Assembly: GCA_032622095.1 (NCBI GenBank)
Contig: CP136063.1
Coordinates: 281,847,426 to 281,911,425, forward strand
Origin: Siphonodentalium dalli
Lineage: Eukaryota > Mollusca > Scaphopoda > Gadilida > Siphonodentaliidae
DNA: 64,000 nt
Reading direction: 5' to 3'
Part shown: positions 47,455 through 59,149 of the stretch, in pieces
Numbering within the stretch: the first letter of the stretch is position 1
How the letters are laid out: each line of letters starts with the position of its first letter
Notes under the pieces: model-generated
Database searches by the model: none
Seen by the model: only the letters and a program-made list of their open reading frames with translations
Told to the model about the DNA's origin: nothing
Translations under genes and position numbers: made by a program

Positions 47455-49260
47455 GTGTCTGTCATTTGCATACAATCTGGGAATCTCATTCTGCTTAGGT
47501 CTCAACTGCTGTGGGAAACCTTGGGTCAGATTGATGCAATATCCAGTTGAAGTTCAGTGGCGGATCCAGGAAATTTGAAAGGGGGGGGGCGCTATCTATT
47601 ATTATATATATGATGCGTAGCATCATCCGAGCCGCGAAGCGGCCAGTGGGGGAGAGCACGAGAGGGGGATTTAACCCCCTTCTCATAGGTGGGGGTCCGG
47701 GGGACCTCCCACGGGAAATTTTGCGTATACTACATTCAAAACGACGCGTTTCCTGTGTTCTGGACCCTGTTTATATTGCTTTATATTAGGCCTATATGGA
47801 ACGAGTGACAATAACATTCAGTACAATTACGATATACTATGGAAGGTTAGTGATGGAAGATCAAAGCTTCTTTGAACAGTGACCTTATCTTCTGAAAGTC
47901 TGTGCAAATGTGAATTATCTGGGCGACATGATGATTTTGGCGCACCGGACATGCCCATGGATAAGCCCCGGAATCACGGTCGCCTATGGTTTGGGCTGGT
48001 GCATGGGAGAATATTTTGTAATTCAGAATGAATAATCGAAAAATCATGGCTTCTAGACAGTACTAGTATAGAGGTGTTTCGGCTGGTAATACAATGCATC
48101 TATCCAACCACTTAATTCCTCCATTGACCATGCTGATTTTTTCAGTTTTACTTCTAATAGCCATCAGCTTCGTGATACACCAGCAAAATAAGTCATCAAT
48201 ACAAGCCAAACGGGTGGTCCGATCACACTCCAATCACGTACTCGTTTTATTAGTATAAACACAGTTTCACCTAAAAATATCTGACCCGGAACAGATTAAC
48301 TAGTATTCCAATCCCCTATTCATCTACATTCTGGTTGCATCCATGTTAATTAAAATGTTGTATGTAAATTAATATCTGTTGTGTAAATATTTGGGTTATG
48401 AATAAATATATGTTCAGCCAATCAACTGACTAATGACGATAACGACACATGGAAACATGCATATGTACCATTGGAAACGATCCAGCAATGTATTTCTATA
48501 ATAATTCGAAAATATACTATGTACGGTACATGTATACCATATAGTAGTATGGCGTATGTGCCTTTAGATGGCTATATATATTTACGATGATACTGCCGCC
48601 AGTGCGTTTTATAGTCCGGGCGTTGATCGGACTACATTGTATAACCTAGAGTGCACTGTAGACGACTCATGTTTATCAATCATTTGTTCTTTACATATAT
48701 GTAGATGGAATTGTCTAAATTTTGACTCCACTTTTAGAATTGCTATATTTATTTTTGATAGAAATATTCAGTGTTGAAACTTCGGGCGCCCAAAACTTGG
48801 CGCCGGGCGAGATATTTTCCGACACTCCGATACAAAATGTCGCAGAAATTGTTTGCTCTGCATGGCGAAAAATAGCCCGCGGGCCTTCTTCTCGGGATGT
48901 TGGATTCGCCCCTTGCATGGCTATACATATTGCGTGGAATACCAAATTGAAGTCATTTCAACCTATTGTTAAAAATATATACGTTTGCGTAATGTAAAAC
49001 ATGTAAACTGCTGTATTTGCATGCACGTTAGCAATATTCAGTGTGGAATCTTCGGGCGCCCGAGACAAATGGCGCCAGTACACCTCGCAAAAATTCCTTG
49101 CTCTGGCGAAAATAGGTGGGGGGGGGGGGGGGGGCGCGCCGGCCCCCCCTTGAAGTTGGTGACGTTCACGTCATTTTGATTATGCATTTTATCTTCTGCA
49201 AATTCAGGGGATATAGAAACTTCCTAGAAGGGAAACTATAATGAACTTTATGTCTGTTCA
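47455..49260. mobile_element. G-family element split by a 1.6-kb insertion
   Basis: G sequence runs to GATGCAATATCCAGTTGAAG and resumes at 49150 with TTGAAGTTGGTGACGTTCAC, then GAAACTTCCTAGAAGG. The interruption is flanked by TTGAAGTT on each side. Confidence 0.7.
47555..49149. mobile_element. GTGGCGGATCCAGG-type insertion with 8-base target duplication
   Basis: Starts CAGTGGCGGATCCAGGAAAT. TTGAAGTT lies at 47547-47554 and 49150-49157. The expected mirror end is not seen: the right end is GGCGCGCCGGCCCCCCC, so it may be truncated. Inside, a ~150-base duplicated block (AATATTCAGTGT(T/G)GAA, TCGGGCGCCC, GGCGAAAA) at 48765 and 49032, and a poly-G run near 49117. Unrecognised ORFs only. Confidence 0.6.
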
Positions 49261-49321
49261 ACACCGTAAACAATAGAAAGGGATTGCAGGAAGACGTCTT
49301 GAGTGATGTTTTCATTTTTTT

Positions 49322-49538
49322 ATTTTCCAGTGCATTCTTTTATATATGCGAGTCTTCCATATGGAGCCTCACATATATAAGAGAATACATTGGCATAAAA
49401 ATATTTACCTTGACCTTGTAAGCCAGTACATTCTCATATTAGCGAGGCTCCCTATGGGAGACTTGCACATATAAGAGAATGCACTGGCACAAGATATTCA
49501 ATGTTTCACCAGCGCAGCTCCCATTATGAAAAGGTTAA
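49322..49538. mobile_element. A-family element, left end lost
   Basis: Hairpins at 49327-49395 and 49420-49490, then CAATGTTTCACCAGCGCAGC and CCCATTATGAAAAGGTTAA. Confidence 0.72.
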
Positions 49539-49599
49539 GGGATATGTTGATATCAATTGGAATAACCATTTTAAATAGATAGTCATCTGGAAATGCACG

Positions 49600-50100
49600 A
49601 TAAACACTTGATTACACACTTGTGCCATATTTACAACCCATTCATGCATTTGTGTCGTTCTGTTATTGATTACACACATGTGCTACTTTTGCATGTGTGG
49701 CAAGTTCAGCTTGAGTGCTACAGGCACTGTGGGGGAACTACTCCTAGAGATTTGGTTCTCTACTGAGGTTCATGAGCATTTTTAGCTACGATTCTCTATT
49801 GAGCAATCGTGGCATAAAAGGTAAAAATCAACACTATTAGAACAGTGTTTCGTGGGTTTCATAGAGCTACCATGAAATTATAGTCACTGGCCATCGGTGT
49901 GTGTAAAAAAAAGTTAAAAACCTATCCCGAAATTGACTTTTTATTTTCCGATTCCGATTCTCTGCTGAGGACTCTGATTCTCTAACGAGCGCTCGGTTCT
50001 CTGCGAATAACTCGATTCTCTGCCTTAGGTAAATTAGTATATGCCGTCCGCAAACTTTGCTCGGTAGAGAATGTAAATAAAGCTCGGTAGAGAACCAAAT
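49600..50100. other. Spacer with short inverted and direct motifs
   Basis: Includes TGATTACACACTTGTGCC and TTGTGTCGTTCTGTTATTG, related to the palindrome at 52850. Four dispersed copies of GATTCTCTGC/CTAC-like text occur at 49745-50100. No gene. Confidence 0.45.
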
Positions 50101-50103
50101 CGC

Positions 50104-50200
50104 CAGGAGTAGTTCCCTCAGTGGCTACAGGGAGACAGGAGTAGTTCCCTCAGTGGCTACAGGGAGACAGGAGTAGTTCCCTCAGTGGCTACAGGGAGAC
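50104..50200. repeat. 33-base tandem repeat, 3 copies
   Basis: CAGGAGTAGTTCCCTCAGTG and GCTACAGGGAGA repeat three times immediately before the large minisatellite. Confidence 0.95.
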
Positions 50201-50317
50201 ATCTTCTCCCCAATATGTGCCACTTCTCCCTTTTTCGTCCTGCAGAGAACTTCCTCAGAGAAGTGACATCTCCCTCATATTCAAGCATGTAGATGTCCAA
50301 ACAGTGTATTTGAAGTG

Positions 50318-52212
50318 TACTGATTATCATGGTGTACTTACTGATTATCATGGTGTACTTACTGATTATCATGGAAGTACTGATTATCATGGTGTACTTA
50401 CTGATTATCATGGAAGTACTGATTATCATGGTGTACTTACTGATTATCATGGTGTACTTACTGATTATCATGGTGTACTTACTGATTATCATGGTGTACT
50501 TACTGATTATCATGGTGTTCTTACTGATTATCATGGTGTACTTACTGATTATCATGGTGTACTTACTGATTATCATGGTGTACTTACTGATTATCATGGT
50601 GTACTTACTGATTATCATGGTGTACTTACTGATTATAATGGTGTACTTACTGATTATCATGGTGTACTTACTGATTATCATGGTGTACTTACTGATTATC
50701 ATGGTGTACTTACTGATTATAATGGTGTACTTACTGATTATCATGGTGTACTTACTGATTATCATGGTGTACTTACTGATTATCATGGTGTACTTACTGA
50801 TTATCATGGTGTACTTACTGATTATCATGGTGTACTTACTGATTATAATGATGTACTTACTGATTATAATGGTGTACTTACTGATTATCATGGTGTACTT
50901 ACTGATTATAATGGTGTACTTACTGATTATCATGGTGTACTTACTGATTATAATGGTGTACTTACTGATTATCATGGTGTAATTACTGATTATCATGGTG
51001 TACTTACTGATTATAGTGGTGTACTTACTGATTATCATGGTGTACTTACTGATTATAGTGGTGTACTTACTGATTATCATGGTGTACTTACTGATTATAG
51101 TGGTGTACTTACTGATTATCATGGTGTACTTACTGATTATAGTGGTGTACTTACTGATTATCATGGTGTACTTACTGATTATCATGGTGTACTTACTGAT
51201 TATCATGGTGTACTTACTGATTATAATGGTGTACTTACTGATTATCATGGTGTACTTACTGATTATCATGGTGTACTTACTGATTATCATGATTATCATG
51301 GTGTACTTACTGATTATCATGGTGTACTTACTGATTATCATGGTACTGATTATCATGGTGTACTTACTGAGTATCATGGTGTACTTACTGATTATCATGG
51401 TGTACTTACTGATTATCATGGTACTGATTATCATGGTGTACTTACTGATTATCATGGTGTACTTACTGATTATAATGGTGTACTTACTGATTATCATGGT
51501 GTACTTACTGATTATAGTGGTGTACTTACTGATTATCATGGTGTACTTACTGATTATCATGGTGTACTTACTGATTATCATGGTGTACTTACTGATTATA
51601 GTGGTGTACTTACTGATTATCATGGTGTACTTACTGATTATCATGGTGTACTTACTGATTATCATGGTGTACTTACTGATTATCATGGTGTACTTACTGA
51701 TTATAGTGGTGTACTTACTGATTATCATGGTGTACTTACTGATTATAGTGGTGTACTTACTGATTATCATGGTGTACTTACTGATTATAGTGGTGTACTT
51801 ACTGATTATCATGGTGTACTTACTGATTATAGTGGTGTAATTACTGATTATCATGGTGTACTTACTGATTATCATGGTGTACTTACTGATTATCATGGTG
51901 TACTTACTGATTATAGTGGTGTACTTACTGATTGTCATGGTGTACTTACTGATTATCATGGTGTACTTACTGATTATCATGGTGTACTTACTTATTATCA
52001 TTGTGTACTTACTGATTATAGTGGTGTACTTACTGATTATCATGGTGTACTTACTGATTATCATGGTGTACTTACTGAGTATCATGGTGTACTTACTGAG
52101 TATCATGGTGTACTTACTGATTATAGTGGTGTACTTACTGATTATCATGGTGTACTTACTGATTATCATGGTGTACTTACTGATTATCATGGTGTACTTA
52201 CTGATTATAGTG
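50318..52212. repeat. 1.9-kb minisatellite of a 21-base unit, about 90 copies
   Basis: Unit TGATTATCATGGTGTACTTA-C. The variable codon-like position is CAT, AAT or AGT, giving DYHGVLT, DYNGVLT or DYSGVLT in one + frame. Alternating CAT/AGT pairs form runs near 51005-51160 and 51700-51840, a higher-order pattern. Because 21 is divisible by three and the unit lacks stops in most frames, long ORFs exist on both strands at once. That argues for a satellite effect rather than a gene. Confidence 0.97.
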
Positions 52213-52544
52213 GGATTATAAATGAGCTCTAATATTTATAACGATCATATCATAGAAGGCTAAACATTTGGTATTTAATATTGGTGTGTAATAAATATAG
52301 AACGGCAGCAGCGTGTGAAGAAGGTGAAATTGATTACACTCATTTGTTATATTGTGAGTTTGAACTCGAGCTTGATGGCTCTCTTCGTAACGTTGTTCCA
52401 CAACAAACTCATGGGACAATGTTTACCAGATTCACACAACTGTGGCTCTGTCTATTTCTCCAACCCCCTACTTGTTTTAGTAACACAACCAATGAGAGAA
52501 AGCTACATGTATGTGAGACTATTATTATCTATAATGTCTCTGGA

Positions 52545-53278
52545 TGTTTGCAGAATGAGGACCCCAGAGGCTGAATTTAGTGCCACAACCCTGCACAGCG
52601 GGCTAGCATATTTAAATTCACCCTCTGTGGTCTGTGGACCTCATTCTGCTTAGGACTCGTCTTCTCTAGAAAGTATCTTTATTACACGCTTGTTCCTAGA
52701 AGTACAGTGTTATTGCTGTTCCATATTTACAAATCCGTATGGAACGTATGTTCCATACGCATCTCGTTGATGTAAAATGACGTACATTACTTTCGCCTCA
52801 ACCATGAAACTGGAACTATTTAAATAAAAGAATCGGGATTCTAGGACGCGAAGCGTGTAATAAACACAGAACGACACGATGTGTAAATGGGTTTGTCGAT
52901 ACGGCACTTGTGCTGTCGCGGAAGGATAGAACTCGAGGCGCATGCGCCTCTCTTTCTATCCTTCCGCGACAGCACTCGTGCCATATTGACAAACCCATTC
53001 ACACATCGTGTCGTTCTGTGTATTTATTACATGTGTATTATCTAATTAACATGTTTTTAAGTTTCTTAGAAACTTCTTTAGAAAGTTTCTTTTTCTTTTT
53101 TTGCTTTAAAAGGACACAATGCATAATCGATGTGCCCAATGGATGCACATCACCATCTGGTAACTTAAATCTGTCTCCAGGTCTCCCAAGCAGATAAACC
53201 ATGCTGTACGGGGTAGCGTCACTAAATTCACCCTCTGGGAACCTCATTCTGCAAATGTCCACCACCATATTTTGAGGC
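52545..53278. mobile_element. G-family element split by a foldback element
   Basis: Left TTGCAGAATGAGGACCCCAG, right GGGAACCTCATTCTGCAAAT. About 52680-53035 is an insertion between CTAGAAAGTATCTTT and the resumed G body. Confidence 0.65.
52850..53035. repeat. ~180-base near-perfect palindrome
   Basis: GTGTAATAAACACAGAACGA, CACGATGTGTAAATGGGTTT, GCTGTCGCGGAAGGATAGAA and complement, meeting at the centre GGCGCATGCGCC (about 52940). Probably a MITE end or whole foldback element. Confidence 0.88.
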
Positions 53279-53424
53279 CTGTGTGAGACTGAATACTTTG
53301 AACCGAGGAGTCAGAAACAGGGCTTGCCAAGTATCTGGCAACAAATATTTTATTCACAACTTAAAGGTGTATTCACGGTTCGAGACCTCCTGCTACAACA
53401 TATGAAATCTAATTTAACATTACT

Positions 53425-53640
53425 GTTGTGGAGTTCGGTAGCCCAGTGGTTAGAGTGTCCAACTTGTAACAGTGTTAACGCACGGCATGATTTCATGCCC
53501 ACCTGTGGACTACCATCTCTGCAACGGTGGCTTGGTCAGATTAGGCGATGTGTGTGCTACAGAGCCGCACGCTGTTCAATTCTTACCCCAGGTTGTGACT
53601 CTTGGGCAAGATCACTTGTTCTGTGATCGCTTTTCCAGAA
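53425..53640 (+). mobile_element. tRNA-derived SINE-like element
   Basis: A-box-like TAGCCCAGTGGTTAGAG, a weak B box (CATGATTTCATGCCC), then TTGTGACTCTTGGGCAAGAT, a core often seen in animal SINEs. No clean target duplication. Confidence 0.6.
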
Positions 53641-54290
53641 AAACAAAGATGAATAACTCTTGAACAGAAAATCTGGAAAAATTGAACGCTCCATTGAATG
53701 TCCTCATAATAGTGAACACCCATACCAAATTTCATTGAGATTCGTCAACTGGTGGTGGAGATATCTGCTCGGACGGACAAATTTTTTTTCCAGATAAACA
53801 AAGATGAATAACTCTAGAACGGAAAATTCAGAAAATTACAAGTTTCATTCAGATCTAAATTAAATTAAAAAAAAAAAAAAAAAATTTTTTAATTGAGCAA
53901 GGAGCTGCAAGGAGCTGAATAATTTTTTTTTTTAAAAAGAGTTATGTCCCAGACTCTGCCAATATATAACCCAGTGACCCCATTTGAAAAAATATGAATC
54001 CCAGTCACACAAGGTACCTCCATACCAAATATAAGCTAAATCGGCATGATGGTTTTGAAAAGAAGTTGTTTAAAGAGTTACTTTGGTGGGAAAGAGTTAT
54101 GGTCCTGGCTCCTGGCTTCACAACTATTTGACCTGGTGACCTTATTTGAACAAATCTGAATGTGAGTCACCCAGGGAACATCCACACAAAATATGAACCC
54201 AGAGAAGAAGACGATTCTTGATGGATGGATGGACGAGGTGTGAAGGAGTGACGACTATAGCTCCACTGGAGACTTCGTCTTAGGTGAGCT
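53640..54290. repeat. N-type dispersed repeat
   Basis: AGATGAATAACTCTTGAACA, CCAAATTTCATTGAGATTCG, GAGATATCTGCTCGGACGGA, a long A/T homopolymer pair at about 53866-53895, and an end GATGGATGGATGGACGAGGT with CCACTGGAGACTTCGTC. Confidence 0.65.
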
Positions 54291-54299
54291 ATAAAGTGA

Positions 54300-54960
54300 A
54301 AAATTTGGTTTTGTAATCTGATTTTCGTATTCAGTACAGGCAAACTCAGTGTTGTTTGGTTATAGAAAAATAGCCAAATTTCTCTCCTCTGAATTCTGTT
54401 ATCTGCACTTGCAAGACATTTTTTTTAAATTGCTACGACAATTTTCTGTTTCAAATATTTCTCAGCTCTAACATAGCTCGATCAGGAAGAAGCTTATTTA
54501 CTGACTGTCCAAGTTTGCTATTGGGTTGAAAATGGTAAATTTAGTCAAAAAATGGTTAAAATCAGGCATTTTATGTGCACACCAAGGGGTATAACTCAGT
54601 GAAAATTGTACGCAGAAGCCAAATTACAGACATTTGTTTCACCTATTCTATACAGTGTTCTATAAAAAATAAAAATGTTTGATGGAGTCTATGCCTAAGA
54701 TAATGGCTCAAGTTGCCGCTCAACATAGATTTGAAGTGAAGTATCTCCTCCCAGGTTGACCAAAATTGCTGGAAATTGTGCATTGCTACCTGTACATTAA
54801 TTGCAATATAAAACAATGACTGTCACATGGTGATTTATTTTTAAAGAATTAAGGGATTGGTGCATCTTGTGTGTTGTCATCTCTTGTCACAAAGACTTAT
54901 GTCGGATAAATAGAGATGGCATCATGGGCAGTAATGATATATTTAGTGATTTATTGCAGG
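54300..54960. other. Spacer, no gene seen
   Basis: AT-rich, no recognised repeat or exon. Confidence 0.45.
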
Positions 54961-54969
54961 CTATAAATA

Positions 54970-55418
54970 TGTGACCCGCCATATCAAATACAGTCGTAAG
55001 TCGGGATTTTTTTACCCTGTGCCAATGCATTCTCTTATATATGCGAGTCGACCATAGGTCGCCTCGCATATATAAGAGAATGCATTGGCCTAACAATTTT
55101 TTACAATTTTAATAATTTTTTCTTGTATTCTTTAACAATTTTATAATTTCACCCATACAGAGCCCCAGACAAACATGAGCAGACGACTCTCTTCTATATG
55201 CTTCTATATATGTGTGGGGCTCCCTGCAGGATAATGGATGTTTTTTATTTTATGTCCTAAAAATTGTAAGAAACATTTATTTAAAAAAAATTATTAGGCC
55301 AATGCATTCTCTTATATATGCGAGGCGACCTATGGTCGACTCGCATATACAAGAGAATGCATTAGCACAGGGTAAAAAAATGCTGACTTACATCTGGATT
55401 TGATATGGCGGGTCACAT
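54970..55418. mobile_element. D-family element (ATATGTGACCCGCC ends) with double hairpin
   Basis: Terminal repeats ATATGTGACCCGCCATATCA at both ends in inverted orientation. The repeats continue inward (GTAAGTC, ATTTTTTTACCCTGTGCC) into hairpins at 55018-55094 and 55298-55372. The hairpins are those of the A, B and C families but the outer ends are unrelated and lack TTAA. Confidence 0.85.
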
Positions 55419-55575
55419 ATACTTGATGAGCAGGTTTTTTTAGTGAGGAGGCTTTTCCTGATAAACAAACTATTTTGTCCATTTAGCCCAATAGACAAAG
55501 AAAATCCTTTTGTTATTAAAATCACAGAATAATTATTTCGATCCATCTAAAACGTGACAACTAAATTTATAAAAT

Positions 55576-55801
55576 TTAACCCTTCCATGACTGCTTCCTG
55601 AAAATGTATTATCTTATATATGTGAGTATCCATAGGGAGCCTTGCATATATAAGAGAATGCATTGACCTAACAATATTTACCTTGACCTTGTAAGCCAGT
55701 GCATTCTCTTATATATGCAAGACTCCTTATGGGAGACACACATATATAAGAGAATGCACTGGCACATGATCTTTAATGCTGCACCATCATGAAAGGTTTA
55801 A
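55576..55801. mobile_element. A-family TTAA element with double hairpin
   Basis: TTAACCCTTCCATGACTGCT ... CACCATCATGAAAGGTTTAA, hairpins 55600-55665 and 55690-55765, TTAA both sides. The uninterrupted GATCTTTAATGCTGCACC here is the reference for the insertion at 4575. Confidence 0.82.
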
Positions 55802-56665
55802 ATATTATATAGGTAGCACTTCTGGTTCCAAACCGGTTGTTTTAGTAAGAAGTATCACAGAACACAAATTGATGTCATAGCGAATCAGTTGATGGTGTAT
55901 CATTCAGGAGTCGCAGTGTTGGGTCACAACAAGGTCATGTAATAAAGGGAGTGAATGTGAGATTTGTAAACACAAATAAATTATATTCAATGATCCATCT
56001 TATGGCACAGTGAAACAGGTTGTGTACATTTTGGCTGCAACAACTAAAATCTTTATTAGATCTATAACACAGCTATAATTCATGACAAGCTCTGATAACA
56101 CTAAGCTTTGAAGCAGAAAACAGATGAAAGAGAACAAGTTCTCTACAGAATAGAGTGTACGGTTACTCGTATTTAAATAGAGTGTACCTTTACGTTCTGT
56201 ACAGAATAGAGTGTACCTCTATGTTCTGTACAGAATAGAGTGTACCTTTACTCGTATTTAAATTCACGCAGTATTATTTTTTAACTCAGTTTTAAATTTG
56301 CACGAATTTAAAACTGACAAAAATATTACCCTGAAAGTCATGCATGTATATCTCCAATGCCATGCAGAGTAATGGTTCTTATCTTTAAAATACATTTACA
56401 GATGACCATGATATAAATTTATAGCGCACTTAGAAGATAGCTGTCAATTACCTGGTCCAATAATGTTATGGTATTTCTATAGTTACTGTATGGGCATCAC
56501 TTATATAAAATTGAACTTTGCGTTTGATATGCTGCAAATTTTCTGCGGCGACGGTCTTTTCTGTGGCGACAGCATTTTCTGCGGTTGTCATTGCAAACGG
56601 CAGAATTTACCCCACTCCATCTGCAAGCCCTCATTACCTCCAGTGTGTTCTAACTTGATGAACCT
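55802..56665. other. Spacer with a short tandem repeat
   Basis: 56140-56270 holds three to four copies of GTACAGAATAGAGTGTACCT. The rest is AT-rich with no recognised gene. Confidence 0.6.
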
Positions 56666-56667
56666 CC

Positions 56668-57077
56668 AAGCTTGTAAATAGTGTGTCTGTCATTTGCAGA
56701 ATGAGGTACCTAGAGGGTGAATTTAGTTATGCTATCCCGTACAGCTAACCTTCTGGAGACCTCATTCTGCTTAGGCTTCATCTTCTGGGAAGTATCTATA
56801 GTATCAAATTAAGATTGTTTTTAGTTACATTTCCCTTCTAGAAAGTTTCTATATCCCCTAATTTGCAGAAGATAAAATTCATAATTGAGGTGCCCAATGG
56901 GTGAACATCACCAACTTCAATTGGGGAACTTCAATCTGATCCTAGGTCTCCTAAGCAGAATGAGGTCCCCAGAGGGTGAAATTAGTGATGCTAGCCCATT
57001 GAGCGAGGTAGCATCACTAAATTCACCCTCTGGGGACCTCATTCTGCAAATGACAGACACGCTATTTGCAGGCTTGT
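56668..57077. mobile_element. G-family element, best full-length copy
   Basis: Terminal repeats AAGCTTGTAAATAGTGTGTC and GACACGCTATTTGCAGGCTT. Each end has the GTCATTTGCAGAATGAGG palindrome; the middle has GGGAAGTATCTATAGTATCA and AACATCACCAACTTCAATTG. The target site was not determined. Confidence 0.8.
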
Positions 57078-57179
57078 GAACCTCGGGGCATGCCGTGCTG
57101 CAAGTGACGGCAACTACTATCGCTAGGCTGCCAACTTCACAAATGTCACTTCGTAGTTTACACCTATATATATAAATAA

Positions 57180-57835
57180 AACAAGAGGTGGCATCAGAGA
57201 TGCTGTGTCTCGTTTTCGGTGGCTACCGCCAATTGGTGTGCATCAGTATCGGTAGACTAATTAATAGGTAAAATCGAAAAATGACTAATTAAGGGCAATA
57301 ACTCCATCAAATTTTATCGGGCCAGACTGGTTTTCAAACTCGTCCGAAATATTCTTGGCAAGTATGTCTATTCCAAATTTTAAACAAATCGGAGCTGAAA
57401 ATTCGTGAAAAATGACTAATTAAGGGCCATAACTCTATCAAATTTTATCGGACCAGGCCGGTTTTCGAACTCGTCCGAGATATTCTTGGGAGACACCTAT
57501 ATACCAAATTTCAATCAAATCGGATAACGTATGTGGAAGTTATCGCGCTAACGAGCTGAAAATTCGTGAAAAATGACGGCCATAACTCTATCAAATTTTA
57601 TCGGACCTGGCCGGTTTTCGAACTCGAATCAGATAACGTTTGTTGAAGTTGTCGCGCTAACGAGCCTAAAATCAGTGAAAAATGGCAAAGGGCCATAACT
57701 CTGTAATAAATGTGCGGACGAACCCGATTTTTTGTCTGCAGCTTACGTGCATGGATATGTACTCACGCCCGCCGCCCCTCATCAAACTATAAGTCGAGTT
57801 TTGAAAAAAAACTCGTCTAATAACTGAGAGGGAGA
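57180..57835. repeat. Dispersed repeat with ~120-base internal tandem units
   Basis: GGCCATAACTCTATCAAATT, TTATCGG(A/G)CC and GGTTTTCGAACTCGTCCGA recur three to four times; ends with TCTGCAGCTTACGTGCATGG. The style matches the L, M and N repeats (GCCATAACTC, GGACGAAC). Confidence 0.65.
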
Positions 57836-58042
57836 TTCCATTTAGTATAGTAGGGTTAAATACGAATAAGGTAATTGAACTTTCCTTCATATTTGCCCAC
57901 TGGTGACATCAGTCAAGATGGCCAGTGGTAGCCCGTCTGGGAGACATCAGTCGATATGGATGTTGGGAATGACAAATTGCCAACCTACATTTCTCCTGGT
58001 TTACACTTTACAGCTACAGCTGTGGGCTGAAATTTATCTTGG

Positions 58043-58305
58043 TTAACACTTTCTACACTAAATACTCATAGTTCCCATTGGAAATGTTCAGATAATATAT
58101 TCAACAAATGACCATAGGTCATTTGTTGAACTTATTATCTGAACATTTTCCACCAATGAACATGAATCCTGCATTACTCTCATTATATTTTGTCCGATTG
58201 TCATCTTCTAATTTATTTTGAACACCCCTTCAAATGATTAATAGACATATCCAATGTATCCATTTATAACTGAATGGGACAAACCATTAGTATAGAAAGG
58301 GTTAT
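58043..58305. mobile_element. H-family element
   Basis: TTAACACTTTCTACACTAAA ... GTATAGAAAGGGTTA; central palindrome AACAAATGACCATAGGTCATTTGTTG is perfect. Confidence 0.78.
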
Positions 58306-58402
58306 ATATTGCTACATTTTCGAAAATATATATATGGTTTTGTTACGTCTGTAATGACCAGCCTTTCCGTAACATTGTGATATGACATACTGTGCTGCCA
58401 AT

Positions 58403-59143
58403 AACCATTACCCACGGAAACTCAAAGCTATAATGTTCATCCTTATATGGATTCTCCGTTACCCACGGAAACTCAATGCTATAATGTTCATCCTTATATG
58501 GCTTCCTCGTTACCCACGGAAACTCAATGCTATAATGTTCATCCTTATATGGCTTCTCCGTTACCACGGAAACTCAATGCTATAATGTTCATCCTTATAT
58601 GGCTTCCTCGTTACCCACGGAAACTCAATGCTATAATGTTCATCCTTATATGGCTTCTCCGTTACCACGGAAACTCAAAGCTATAATGTTCATCCTTATA
58701 TGGCTTCTCCGTTACCCACGGAAACTCAATGCTATAATGTTCATCCTTATATGGCTTCCTCGTTACCCACGGAAACTCAATGCTATAATGTTCATCCTTA
58801 TATGGCTTCTCCGTTACCACGGAAACTCAATGCTATAATGTTCATCCTTATATGGCTTCCTCGTTACCCACGGAAACTCAATGCTATAATGTTCATCCTT
58901 ATATGGCTTCCTCGTTACCCACGGAAACTCAATGCTATAATGTTCATCCTTATATGGCTTCTCCGTTACCCACGGAAACTCAATGCTATAATGTTCATCC
59001 TTATATGGCTTCTCCGTTACCCACGGAAACTCAATGCTATAATGTTCATCCTTATATGGCTTCCTCGTTACCCGCGGAAACTCAATGCTATAATGTTCAT
59101 CCTTATATGGCTTCTCCGTTACCACGGAAACTCAATGCTATAA
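58403..59143. repeat. 50/51-base minisatellite, 15 copies
   Basis: Unit CGTTACCCACGGAAACTCAA, TGCTATAATGTTCATCCTTA, TATGGCTTC(C/T). Two unit types differ by one base (ACCCACGG or ACCACGG), and CCT-CG alternates with TCC-G before GTTACC. ORFs here are artefacts of the near-multiple-of-three period. Confidence 0.97.
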
Positions 59144-59149
59144 TGAAAG

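Noticed and set aside
50157-52232. Two ~670-codon ORFs on opposite strands (DYHGVLT and IISKYTM repeats)
   Set aside because: Both come from the same 21-base minisatellite, whose period is a multiple of three; no unique coding sequence or domain lies on either side.
58403-59143. Possible CRISPR array
   Set aside because: Units are contiguous with no unique spacers and the window is eukaryotic.
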